Position numbers and translations under genes: made by a program
Source: JAKPQD01 sp029572965
GTDB lineage: Bacteria > Bacteroidota > Bacteroidia > Bacteroidales > DTGW01
Assembly: GCA_035374585.1 (NCBI GenBank)
Contig: DAOSPF010000034.1
Span: 1 to 38,009 of the forward strand
Reading direction: 5' to 3'
Length of the DNA stretch: 38,009 nt
In this document: positions 1 through 7,922 of the stretch, piece by piece
Numbering within the stretch: position 1 is the first letter of the stretch
Layout: every line of letters starts with the position of its first letter
The notes under the pieces: model-generated
Database searches by the model: none
What the model was told of the DNA's origin: nothing
The model's input: only the letters and a program-made list of their open reading frames with translations

Positions 1-15
1 AATATTTACGTACTA

Positions 16-903
16 TCAGCAAACCACATTAACCCCCAACTCCTGTAGCTGTTGTACGTGTAACGCATTGACAGGGTTGTCCAACACTTCCACCAGTTCA
101 AGCTCAGTAAGTTCAAATAAAGGTGAAAGGTCGCTTATATTGTTGTTATTGAGAAATAGGCTTTTCAAATTTGATAAATTGCTCAATGCGGCAATGTCAT
201 GAATCTCGTTATCAGAAAGATTAAGTTCTTCAATATTTTGAAGAGAGCAAAGTAAATCAATATCGGCAATCGAATTGGCAGACAAATCAAGCTTTACAAC
301 ATGCTTGCAGTACTGGACTCCTTCAAGGTCGTTAATATTAGAAGCCGACAACTCAAATTCATCAATATCTTCGAGATAATACGTTGGGTATTCAATCTCA
401 GTATGCCCGTAATACCTGATTTTGATAGCATCGTAAAACGTCAACCCATCATTTTTCGTATAATTTTGTTGTTGAAAAGTCGTCTTTTTCTCGTAATCAT
501 TAACAATACGAAAGCCCTCAGCCTCAGTATCCCAACCATACACAGGGCTGTAATCTATATCCTCAAAGCTATCGAGCGATTGGGCTATTTCTTCTATCTT
601 TTCAAGGCGCAGGATATGCGAATAATCCAACAACCTGTCAAAATCATTAGCATTGGCAAGCTTTTCAATTTCTGAAATATGAAAAGCCGCTTTATCCGGG
701 TGATACAACATCATCAGCTTTGAAAAGCCTTTTCCTTTGTCGTCTATCTCAATGTCTATGTAATCACCTATCATTTCGGCAATCTTTTGAAGTACCGAGT
801 ATTGTTGGCTTTGATAAAGATTAATAAGCACAAGCGCTATCTTATTCAGATTGTCAACAGCATAAGCATTTACAAGCCTATCTTTTAGTGTTTTAACATC
901 CAT
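16..903 (-). CDS. Leucine-rich repeat protein with N-terminal HPD motif
   Basis: 295 aa, ATG start at 903, TGA at 16, no signal peptide, so probably cytoplasmic. The C-terminal third (about residues 190-285) holds four to five leucine-rich repeats of about 22 residues (LDLSANSIADI, LNLSDNEIHDI, LFLNNNNISDL), a scaffold usually used for protein binding. The N-terminal 180 residues are helical and match no family I can name with confidence. Residues 60-71 read FSKLMMLYHPDK, resembling helix II plus the HPD loop of a J-domain, but the rest of a J-domain is not clear. The next gene upstream on this strand has its own terminator, so this gene is probably transcribed separately. Exact role unknown; the LRR assignment is secure. 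Confidence 0.8.
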   Translation of the reverse strand: MDVKTLKDRLVNAYAVDNLNKIALVLINLYQSQQYSVLQKIAEMIGDYIDIEIDDKGKGFSKLMMLYHPDKAAFHISEIEKLANANDFDRLLDYSHILRLEKIEEIAQSLDSFEDIDYSPVYGWDTEAEGFRIVNDYEKKTTFQQQNYTKNDGLTFYDAIKIRYYGHTEIEYPTYYLEDIDEFELSASNINDLEGVQYCKHVVKLDLSANSIADIDLLCSLQNIEELNLSDNEIHDIAALSNLSNLKSLFLNNNNISDLSPLFELTELELVEVLDNPVNALHVQQLQELGVNVVC

Positions 904-923
904 ATTTATTCTATTTTTTTAAA

Positions 924-956
924 CAAAAAAATCCCGGGACCATGACAGCCCCGGAA
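924..956 (-). terminator. Rho-independent terminator of the TonB_C-like gene
   Basis: On the minus strand a 7-bp stem (TTCCGGG/CCCGGGA with one G-U pair; arms 950-956 and 932-938) with an 11-nt loop is followed by a run of seven T (925-931). It lies 45 bp past the stop codon at 1001 and separates that gene from the LRR gene. Confidence 0.75.
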
Positions 957-1000
957 CTCAACGAACCAACACATAAACTAATTAACTACAAACCTTCAAC

Positions 1001-1456
1001 TTATCTGACTATTATTGTTACCGGTATTTGATAATGCATGCGGACAGCAAAGCCATTCATTTTGACCGCTTCAAACACGGGAGCCTTACTTATTATGTCT
1101 GCTAACATTTTATCTATTTTGGGTTCCACCTTATTATTGAGCTCATAACGCAGAATTTTCCCTGTTTTGCTGACCCACAAATCAATATCGCAATAGTATT
1201 TGCCAGCAGTGATATTGTATTGATCTAAATGCATTTCAGCCTCTTTTCCAATGTACTGACCAATAATTGCACCTATTTCAGCCAATTGTTTATTTACTTT
1301 TAATTCTTCTTTGCCATTGACAATCTCACTGTTGCTTACCTTCAAATCACTGTATGCCAATAGCTCTTGAGCTTTAACATTGTACATTGCCCAAATCACT
1401 GTTATAGAAAATGCTACAATTACTTTCTTGACGACACTTACACTCACTTTTTCCAT
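1001..1456 (-). CDS. Small secreted protein with TonB C-terminal-like domain
   Basis: 151 aa. An N-terminal hydrophobic segment (about residues 10-29, ending VKAQE) looks like a signal peptide. The C-terminal half (about 85-150) has the layout of a TonB C-terminal domain: a strand with DLWVSKTGKI, a helix with KIDKMLADIISKAP, then NGFAVRMHYQIPVTI, as in the G-K-x-V-R-x-x-x-x-I-P-V ending of TonB. Unlike TonB it has no proline-rich linker and no obvious membrane anchor if the signal is cleaved, so it probably does not energise receptors itself. A TAnnTTTG promoter element lies upstream and a terminator downstream, so it looks like a single-gene unit. Function unknown. Confidence 0.7.
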   Translation of the reverse strand: MEKVSVSVVKKVIVAFSITVIWAMYNVKAQELLAYSDLKVSNSEIVNGKEELKVNKQLAEIGAIIGQYIGKEAEMHLDQYNITAGKYYCDIDLWVSKTGKILRYELNNKVEPKIDKMLADIISKAPVFEAVKMNGFAVRMHYQIPVTIIVR

Positions 1457-1487
1457 GGTTTAAAATTTTTATTTTTAAATGATGGAA

Positions 1488-1520
1488 CAAAGGTAGTTTT
1501 GATTGTAAAGCATTGACAAC
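1488..1520 (-). promoter_or_regulatory. Bacteroidota-type promoter of the TonB_C-like gene
   Basis: On the minus strand TACCTTTG (1488-1495) matches the -7 consensus TAnnTTTG of Bacteroidota. A TTG-containing -33-like element (TTGT, about 1517-1520) lies 21 bp upstream. The predicted transcript would start near 1481, about 25 nt before the ATG at 1456. Sequence match only. Confidence 0.5.
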
Positions 1521-1592
1521 TATTATATTACGAACGCCAGATAAGAAGAATTGAATGCCTGTTTTTATATTTTAAAGAACTTTATAAAGTAT

Positions 1593-1933
1593 CATTGTTG
1601 TCCGGTAAAAACAGGTCGCCGCTATGCGGCTTAGAAACATTTGGTGTATTTGGTTATCCTACAAACAGTTCGCAGCTACGCTGCTATTATTTAGAGGTTG
1701 TGTAAAAAGGTCAAATTTGTTCATTTTTCGACTCCGCTCAAAATGACAAATTGCTGATTATCAATCGTCAGGCTGAGCGAAGTCGAAGCCTTTTCAGACT
1801 TTTTACACACCCTCATCCTGTTTGTAGTATAATTAAACATCGTTAAAATTTAGCCCCAGCGGGGCGACCAATTTCTAATCAACGATATTACCAGTATTTA
1901 TAAGTATCTATTTTATTTTACCGGACAACAGTG
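1593..1933. mobile_element. MITE-like element, copy 1, with 9-bp target duplication
   Basis: 341-bp non-coding element. Its ends are near-perfect 18-bp inverted repeats (CATTGTTGTCCGGTAAAA at 1593-1610 and TTTTACCGGACAACAGTG at 1916-1933; 17 of 18 match). The flanks are a perfect 9-bp direct repeat ATAAAGTAT (1584-1592 and 1934-1942), a target-site duplication. Inside are small hairpins with 3-nt loops: GCCGC-TAT-GCGGC, GCAGC-TAC-GCTGC and GCCCC-AGC-GGGGC. A second copy lies at 36917-37148. There is no transposase, so mobilisation in trans would be needed. Together with 1457-1592 it accounts for the 517-bp gap between genes. Confidence 0.85.
1694..1814. mobile_element. Palindromic element nested in MITE copy 1
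   Basis: 121 bp present in MITE copy 1 but not in copy 2. Its ends are inverted repeats (GAGGTTGTGTAAAAAGGTC at 1694-1712 and GACTTTTTACACACCCTC at 1797-1814). A second inverted pair lies inside (TTCGACTCCGCTCA from 1727 and TGAGCGAAGTCGAA to 1787). In copy 2 the same place holds 13 bp with a CGC-ATA-GCG hairpin, so the insertion was accompanied by loss or replacement of that hairpin. No clear target duplication is visible. Confidence 0.65.
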
Positions 1934-1973
1934 ATAAAGTATTAGAAATTAAAAAGCTCTGCGGTTGCTAATG

Positions 1974-2738
1974 TTATTTCTCTCCGTCAAGCCACCGCTT
2001 AAATTCAGCCACTTTATCAAGGCTTACATACAAGTCCTCCTGACAAGGCGGATTGAGGTCTATTTTCAACCTGCTTTTGGGAAATACATGCACATTGGCA
2101 ATGGCTTTATGATTTATAAGGTATTGACGGTTGACCCTGAAAAAATCCTTTGGATTAAGCTCATTGTAAAGTTTGTCGAGGCTCAAGTCTAATGAATACT
2201 GGTTTTTGCTGTTCATCACCACGAAAGTAATGCCACTGGTGGAAAAGAAGTAGGCAATATCCTTCACCTCAATAGTCTTGAGCTTCTCCCCTACTGATAC
2301 CGAGTATCTTTCGCGATATTCCTTGTTGTTGCCTTGCATAAGTTTATACAGCCCTGTCAAATCAAGCTGGGCAGATTGAGTACCAGTCCACTCCCTGTAT
2401 TTGGCAATGGCTTTGCCCAAATCGTCCTGCACAATAGGCTTGAGCAGATAGTCTATGCTTTTGTGCTTAAAAGCTTTGATGGCATATTCGTCAAAAGCAG
2501 TAGTGAAAATTATAGGCACATTGACTTTTACCTGATCAAAAATCTCAAAGCTGATGCCATCTTCCAAATGGATGTCAAGGAAAATGAGGTCAGGATGGCT
2601 GTTTGTTTTAAGCCATGCTACAGAATCTTCGACAGATTCGAGCTTTGCCATTACTTCAATCTGGGGATCAATAGTTTTAATCATCGATTCCAAACGACGA
2701 GCGGCTAATTCTTCGTCTTCAATAATGATTGTTTTCAT
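1974..2738 (-). CDS. LytTR-family response regulator (REC-LytTR)
   Basis: 254 aa DNA-binding response regulator. The REC domain (about 1-120) has the acidic pair E7/D8, phospho-acceptor D55 (FLDIHLEDG), T80 and K100 (LLKPI). The LytTR DNA-binding domain (about 145-250) carries the hallmark FFRVNRQYLIN. Proteins of this type bind direct-repeat promoter sites after phosphorylation by a LytS-type kinase. It is the last gene of the operon kinase > REC-only regulator > this gene, with 21 bp to the preceding gene. The REC domain is strongly similar to the neighbouring REC-only protein, indicating tandem duplication. Target promoters are unknown. No terminator is visible between its stop and the MITE 40 bp beyond. 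Confidence 0.92.
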   Translation of the reverse strand: MKTIIIEDEELAARRLESMIKTIDPQIEVMAKLESVEDSVAWLKTNSHPDLIFLDIHLEDGISFEIFDQVKVNVPIIFTTAFDEYAIKAFKHKSIDYLLKPIVQDDLGKAIAKYREWTGTQSAQLDLTGLYKLMQGNNKEYRERYSVSVGEKLKTIEVKDIAYFFSTSGITFVVMNSKNQYSLDLSLDKLYNELNPKDFFRVNRQYLINHKAIANVHVFPKSRLKIDLNPPCQEDLYVSLDKVAEFKRWLDGEK

Positions 2739-2759
2739 TGGTTATTAGGTTTAAAAAGA

Positions 2760-3170
2760 TTACTTGGTATTAAATAAATCGTTGAAATATTGGGCATCAA
2801 TAATTCTCTGCGGAAAATCGCCTGACGAATATTTGTCCAGCATTTTGTTAAGTTCATCCTGGACAATAGGTTTGTGCAAATAGTCAATCCCTTTAGTGAC
2901 AAAGGCTTTAACGGCCAACTCATCTGTAGCTGTAGTAAACACAATAGGGCATGTTACGGTTACTTTATTAAAAATGGCAAAACTAAGGTCGTCTTCAAGG
3001 TGTATATCCAGAAAAATAAGGTCAGGATGGGTATTTTGGCTAAACCATTCGATGGAATCCTGTACTGACTCAAGCCAGGCAACAATTTGAAATTGTGGAT
3101 TATAGTCTTTAACCAGGTTTTCCAACCTGCGTGCTGCAAATGCTTCATCTTCAATGATAACAATTTTCAT
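2760..3170 (-). CDS. REC-only response regulator, truncated paralogue of the LytTR regulator
   Basis: 136 aa receiver domain without an output domain. Phosphorylation residues are intact: E7/D8, D55 (FLDIHLEDD), T80, K100 (LHKPI). It aligns with the downstream REC-LytTR protein almost residue for residue (IIEDE, AARRLE, HPDLIFLDIHLED, DYLxKPIVQD), but stops (LFNTK) in the linker where the neighbour continues into LytTR. It sits between the kinase gene (49-bp gap) and the full regulator (21-bp gap), so it is co-transcribed. Intact acceptor residues argue against simple decay; a phosphate sink or competitor for the kinase is a reasonable inference. It could also signal through protein contacts. 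Confidence 0.88.
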   Translation of the reverse strand: MKIVIIEDEAFAARRLENLVKDYNPQFQIVAWLESVQDSIEWFSQNTHPDLIFLDIHLEDDLSFAIFNKVTVTCPIVFTTATDELAVKAFVTKGIDYLHKPIVQDELNKMLDKYSSGDFPQRIIDAQYFNDLFNTK

Positions 3171-3219
3171 TTTTTTGTATTTTGTAACTTATTATTTAAA
3201 ACTATCCGATTTTCAAGGG

Positions 3220-6200
3220 TTATAATATCTGTTCCGTTTTTTTCAATGGTATTTTGGCTATAAAATGGGTTTCTGTTTTTTCAAACTGAGGAGCTGGTAA
3301 TTCCAACAGTTCATAGCGATGGGCAATATTTTTCAATCCTACACCTGTAGAGGCCATGTGCGATTCACGTTCCTGCAAGTTATTTATAATATTGAGCATC
3401 TGTTGCGCATCAGCAAAAATTTGTATCACCAGCGGGGCTTTCTTGGACATGGTATTGTGCTTTATAGCATTTTCGATAATCAGCTGAAGTGCCAATGGCA
3501 ATATCAGGTATGCTTTGCAGTCCATCTCTATGTTTATTTCCACCTTGATTTTGTCCATAAACCTGATGTTGAGCAAAAACAGGTAAGCATCTAAAAAGTC
3601 AAGCTCTGTCTGCAAACTAACCAGGTCGTTGTCTTTATTTTCAAGCACATAGCGATATACCTTTGAGAGATGCTCGGTAAACTTCTCTGCCAGGTCAGGT
3701 TCGAGCTTGATAAGCGAAGTTAGCACGTTCAGACTGTTGAACAGGAAGTGCGGGTTCACCTGCTGGCGTAAAACCTCAAACTGCGATTGCAGGTTCTCCT
3801 TTTGAAGCCTGATAAGCTGGGTATTGGCCTCGGTAAGCTTTTTAACCGCCTCATTTACCTGTATTTCAAGGTTTTGGTTCAGCTCCTGCAACTTTTCTTT
3901 TGTGATCCGCAGCTCTTCCTCATTTCTCCTGCGTTCTGTAATATCTGTACCCACGCTAAACATATCCGTTACTTCCCCGTCCAAATTCTTTATTGCAGTG
4001 TTATTCCACGAAATCCATACCTTTTCACCATTCTTACAAGTATTTTCATTCATGTTGTGGGCATATTTTTCGGGCGTTTTAAATACATCTTCCATCAACT
4101 GCTTCAAATCCCTTCCGGTATATTGTTCTGATGGCGATACTATTGTCCCAACAATAGGTTTCCCAATGATTTCTTCTTTTTGATACCCAAAAAATTTAAG
4201 CCCGTATTCATTCAAAAATGTAATTTCAAATTTGTTGTTCCATTTGAGGATGATGCTATTGGTGGTTTCGACCAATTCGCGGTATTTTTCTTCGCTTTCG
4301 GCAAGGGCCTTTTGATTTTGCTCACGCTCAGTTATATCTCTTGAAGTTACAATCTGGATGCCTTTTCCGTTAAGTACGGTAAAACCTGCACTTAATTCAA
4401 CAGGAATAACAGACCCGTCTTTTCTCTTGTGATAGCGTAAAGGCACTAAAGTTTCTTTGTTATTTGTAGCTGTTTTGGTCCTTTCGGGCTCAGCAGAGAC
4501 ATCGGTATTTTTCATTTTCAAAAATTCCTCTTTGCTATACCCGTAAATACGAGTCGCAGCAGGGTTGGTATCCAGAATATCGCCTGTTTCAACATCTATC
4601 ATGAATATAGCATCAGATTCGGCTTCAAACAGCAGCCTATACTTTTCTTCATTTTCCTGAATGGCCAATTGCAATCGTTTACTTTCGGTAATATCATGCG
4701 AAGTGAAAAAACTGGCCCATTCACCCTGGTATTGGATCAAGGTTGATGTTGTTTCGCATTCTCTTATCTGGCCATCTTTTGTTAAAAAAAGGAATATTTC
4801 ATTAATAGTCGAAAAATCAAGCTCATTTCTTCTCTTGGCAATGGCAAAAGCTTTTTCATGCTCGCTTGGGTGCAAAGTGGCCACTGATGGCATATTGTAC
4901 AATTCTTCCCTTGTATAGCCAAGCATTTTGCAATAAGTATCATTGACAAATAAAAATTTATTGTCCCGGATGATAGTAATGCAATCCTGCGAATTTTCAA
5001 CCAACGTCTTATATTTAGCCTCGCTTTCATGAATGGCTTGCTCCATCTTCAACCTCTCGGTAATATCGCGCGTAATAACCAGAAATGCAGGCCTATTCTT
5101 ATAATCGATAACCGTAACATGAAGCTCGACAGATTTTTTCTTTCCAGATTTGGCTATAGCATTCCACCTGGTATATCTGGTAAACTTCTCCCCGCTTTCA
5201 ATCCTGCGGAACATATCGTTCATATCGTCCATATCTTCGGCGCTGACTGCCTGCATAACCGGCATACCCAATACTTCATCCATAGAATATTCAAGGATAT
5301 CACAAAAAGCTTTGTTGGCAAAAATCAAATTTCGGTCCTGAGTTATAGTGATTCCGTCTATGGCCTGTTCTACAACATTTCTATACTGTAGTTCGCTTTC
5401 GCGTAAAGCTTGTTGCAATTTTTCACGTTCGGTGATATCCCGCAATGTAACTAAAGAAGAGTTTTTGCCTTTTATAACTACGGTGCTTGAGTTCATTTCG
5501 GCTATAAAACGGCTGCCATCTTTACGAACAAATGTTGCAGTATAGGTTTGCGCTTTAACCTCGCCATTTATTCGTTTAGCGTGATACTCCATTACCCGTT
5601 CTTTGTCTTCTGGAGCAATGATGCTGGTTGGCTCAATATTCATTAATTCTTCATGGGTATAACCCATGAGGTTCAGGAAAACGTCATTTACATAAATAAA
5701 TTTATAATCCTGTGTCAGCACAACGCTATCAAGAGTATTCTCGATAAGTGAACGGTAAAGTGCTTCACTTTCAATCAAATCAAGCTCCATCTGCTTTTGG
5801 TCAGTCACATCTTGCTGAATAACAATATACCCGTCAACATTTCCAGCTTCGTCGTTATATGGCGAGGCAATGGTGTTTGCCCAATACATGCGGCCGGTCT
5901 TATGCCTCGAGTATAGTTCGCCCTGCCACGATTCACCCCTTAACAGCGCCTCAGCTATGAATTTCCTTGATGCTGGAATTTCTCCGTTATAAATGGTTTC
6001 ATTTATATGCTTATGCAGCAAATCTTCAACCGTATAACCAGATTGTTTGGCAAATTCAGCATTGACATATTCAAAATGCATGTTATTATCAATAATATAA
6101 GCGGCAACAGGAACCTGATCAAGCACCAACCTGAACTTCTTTAGGTTATATTCTGCCATTTTCTGCTCTGTAACATCCATTGCCACTCCAATATATCCAT

Positions 6201-7167
6201 ATTTCAGGCCATTAGTATTGTACAACGGCGAGACCCTGGTATCATAAAGCAAATTTTTAACCTTTACAATATCTTGTTCAATGGTTCCGTCCAATACTTT
6301 TCTAACAAATATTTCAGCTTCAGTGCCTTTATAAACATCAAAAACAGATTTGCCAATATTATCTCCTGCTCTAACCCCAATATTTTCAAGGCCTTTGCCT
6401 TGAGAATAAATAAATCTGCCTTCTAAATCAATGCTCCAAATTACCATCGGGGCATTTTCCAATATACTATCCAGCAATTGTTGTTTTTCTTGCAACTTGC
6501 ATGTCGTTTCGTGATGGCTCTCTACTTCAGCCCTCAATTCTTCTATCGCAGCCTGAAGCTCCTCATTGGCTTCCTGAATCCTAATACTGGAAAGAAAATT
6601 TTCAGCATCGGCTTTGTTCCTGTTAATAGCTGCAATCCAGCCAACCATGAGGATACCGGAATAAATGGAAAATATCCTGAAATAAACCTGGGCATCAATA
6701 AAATCTTTGTGTTGGGTAAAGATAACCCCTGTAAAAATTGCCACAAAAGCCAAGCCATTGAATGTGAGTGCTGTATAAGAAAATGGCAATAAAATAAACC
6801 ATCCAATCAAAACAAAAAACAACCCATACCAATATGGGCTTTGGCCTGCCCCGGTCAATAATGCCAACAACGTACAAAACAAAGTGCCAATATAAAAGCC
6901 AAAGATGATATGTTGCTTGTATGCTTTATCATTGGCCCTGATTAGACCAACTAAAAGATTTAACAGCATAGCTGCCAAAGTCAACCCCCTGAGCTGAAAC
7001 AGTACCTTCGACTGGTGAATACCATACATACCATCGAAAAACTGCCATAAGGCGACAATGATTGTCCCGCCCAATGTCAGGGCCAGTAAAAGTTGCCTGG
7101 GAGATTTCAGCCGAAAGTCTTTAAAACTTTCTTTTTTGTTTAGTTCGTTTAGCTCCTTGAGGTTCAT
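3220..7167 (-). CDS. Seven-PAS membrane sensor histidine kinase, LytS/His_kinase type
   Basis: 1315 aa from the ATG at 7167; the longer frame from 7173 begins with TTG. Layout: five to six membrane helices (about 25-185), a short coiled coil (190-235), seven consecutive PAS domains (about 235-345, 348-465, 470-590, 595-715, 718-838, 842-965, 968-1090), most ending in a D-I/V-T-E/D-x-K/R type motif, a second coiled coil (1090-1135), then a His_kinase (PF06580) domain with QQVNPHFLFNSLN (phosphorylated His about residue 1140) and a HATPase domain with N-box NAIKHN and G-box GVGLKN. This kinase class normally pairs with LytTR regulators, and two regulators follow directly. Stimulus unknown; PAS domains commonly sense small ligands, redox state or light. 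No periplasmic sensor domain is obvious. Confidence 0.93.
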   Translation of the reverse strand: MNLKELNELNKKESFKDFRLKSPRQLLLALTLGGTIIVALWQFFDGMYGIHQSKVLFQLRGLTLAAMLLNLLVGLIRANDKAYKQHIIFGFYIGTLFCTLLALLTGAGQSPYWYGLFFVLIGWFILLPFSYTALTFNGLAFVAIFTGVIFTQHKDFIDAQVYFRIFSIYSGILMVGWIAAINRNKADAENFLSSIRIQEANEELQAAIEELRAEVESHHETTCKLQEKQQLLDSILENAPMVIWSIDLEGRFIYSQGKGLENIGVRAGDNIGKSVFDVYKGTEAEIFVRKVLDGTIEQDIVKVKNLLYDTRVSPLYNTNGLKYGYIGVAMDVTEQKMAEYNLKKFRLVLDQVPVAAYIIDNNMHFEYVNAEFAKQSGYTVEDLLHKHINETIYNGEIPASRKFIAEALLRGESWQGELYSRHKTGRMYWANTIASPYNDEAGNVDGYIVIQQDVTDQKQMELDLIESEALYRSLIENTLDSVVLTQDYKFIYVNDVFLNLMGYTHEELMNIEPTSIIAPEDKERVMEYHAKRINGEVKAQTYTATFVRKDGSRFIAEMNSSTVVIKGKNSSLVTLRDITEREKLQQALRESELQYRNVVEQAIDGITITQDRNLIFANKAFCDILEYSMDEVLGMPVMQAVSAEDMDDMNDMFRRIESGEKFTRYTRWNAIAKSGKKKSVELHVTVIDYKNRPAFLVITRDITERLKMEQAIHESEAKYKTLVENSQDCITIIRDNKFLFVNDTYCKMLGYTREELYNMPSVATLHPSEHEKAFAIAKRRNELDFSTINEIFLFLTKDGQIRECETTSTLIQYQGEWASFFTSHDITESKRLQLAIQENEEKYRLLFEAESDAIFMIDVETGDILDTNPAATRIYGYSKEEFLKMKNTDVSAEPERTKTATNNKETLVPLRYHKRKDGSVIPVELSAGFTVLNGKGIQIVTSRDITEREQNQKALAESEEKYRELVETTNSIILKWNNKFEITFLNEYGLKFFGYQKEEIIGKPIVGTIVSPSEQYTGRDLKQLMEDVFKTPEKYAHNMNENTCKNGEKVWISWNNTAIKNLDGEVTDMFSVGTDITERRRNEEELRITKEKLQELNQNLEIQVNEAVKKLTEANTQLIRLQKENLQSQFEVLRQQVNPHFLFNSLNVLTSLIKLEPDLAEKFTEHLSKVYRYVLENKDNDLVSLQTELDFLDAYLFLLNIRFMDKIKVEINIEMDCKAYLILPLALQLIIENAIKHNTMSKKAPLVIQIFADAQQMLNIINNLQERESHMASTGVGLKNIAHRYELLELPAPQFEKTETHFIAKIPLKKTEQIL

Positions 7168-7238
7168 AATCAAGATTTTAAAAAGCCAAGGTACTTGAAA
7201 TCCTTATTTTCTTTAACATTTTTTCTTTATTTTATATC

Positions 7239-7679
7239 TCACATGAAATCGTTTAGTTTACGGGTATAATAATCGCTAAAAATCTTCTTTGACAGTTCTT
7301 CTGCCCATTTCTCAACACCCATTTTTTTTATCAGGCATAAATTATACACTTTCAAGGCATGAGGTACCCTTTCGGCCCTGTCAGCAACAGGTTGTAACCT
7401 GAAGCATGGAAACTGCCCGCATTCAAAACAAAACTCCACCTTATGTTCCTGCACACATTGGTATGTCTTACAATGAGGGTCTATACCAAGAATCTCGAGA
7501 CCCGGGCAATATCCTTTATTGTCGCGACAGCCAAGACATCGGTATTTTTCGTCAGGAATATTGCCCCTTTCAAAAAATTCCCTTCTGTTTTCTTTGTTTT
7601 CTTCGCCTATATACAAAGGACAGTTAAAACAATCCTTGCCACATGGGGCTGTCATATTTCTGTAATCCATTTTTCGCAT
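7239..7679 (-). CDS. DUF3795 cysteine-rich protein
   Basis: 146 aa, cytoplasmic. It matches the DUF3795 pattern: an N-terminal APCGKDCFNCPLY (C13, C17, C20), then CLGCRDNKGYC, then HCKTYQCVQEH and FCFECGQFPC. The many paired cysteines suggest a metal (zinc or iron-sulfur) binding fold; no enzymatic activity is established for the family as far as I know. ATG at 7679 is used; in-frame ATGs at codons 4 and 9 are alternatives. It lies upstream of the kinase gene on the same strand with a 71-bp gap, so transcription into the kinase operon is possible. Confidence 0.8.
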   Translation of the reverse strand: MRKMDYRNMTAPCGKDCFNCPLYIGEENKENRREFFERGNIPDEKYRCLGCRDNKGYCPGLEILGIDPHCKTYQCVQEHKVEFCFECGQFPCFRLQPVADRAERVPHALKVYNLCLIKKMGVEKWAEELSKKIFSDYYTRKLNDFM

Positions 7680-7783
7680 GTTTTAATAGTTTAAAGGTAT
7701 TTTTTAAGAAACATTTCTTTCTTTCAAAAAAAGTTGAATGACGGAAATTGAACCATGAATGACGTATGTCACATTTTAAAATC

Positions 7784-7821
7784 AAAATACGCAGTAAGAA
7801 AATCTCTTATCTGCGTATTTT
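7784..7821 (-). terminator. Terminator hairpin downstream of the TonB-dependent receptor
   Basis: Perfect 11-bp inverted repeat AAAATACGCAG (7784-7794) and CTGCGTATTTT (7811-7821), with an inner TAAGA/TCTTA pairing in the loop. It is T-rich on both exits, so it may act in both directions. It lies 100 bp past the stop of the receptor gene at 7923. The rest of 7680-7922 is AT-rich with no gene I can support. Confidence 0.7.
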
Positions 7822-7922
7822 ATTACAACCAATCAACTAACTATGTAACTAACTAATTTATATCTAAGCAATTAAATTCGTAATCTGTATTTTTTAATTC
7901 TTAATTGTTAATTTTTAATTGT

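Noticed and set aside
1965..2748. Plus-strand frames opposite the response regulators, and other frames opposite long genes
   Set aside because: They are shadows of well-supported genes with no features of their own.
2739..2760. Possible frameshift or stop joining the REC-only gene to the next regulator
   Set aside because: The second gene has its own complete receiver domain with an ATG start, so the two are separate tandem paralogues and not one broken gene.
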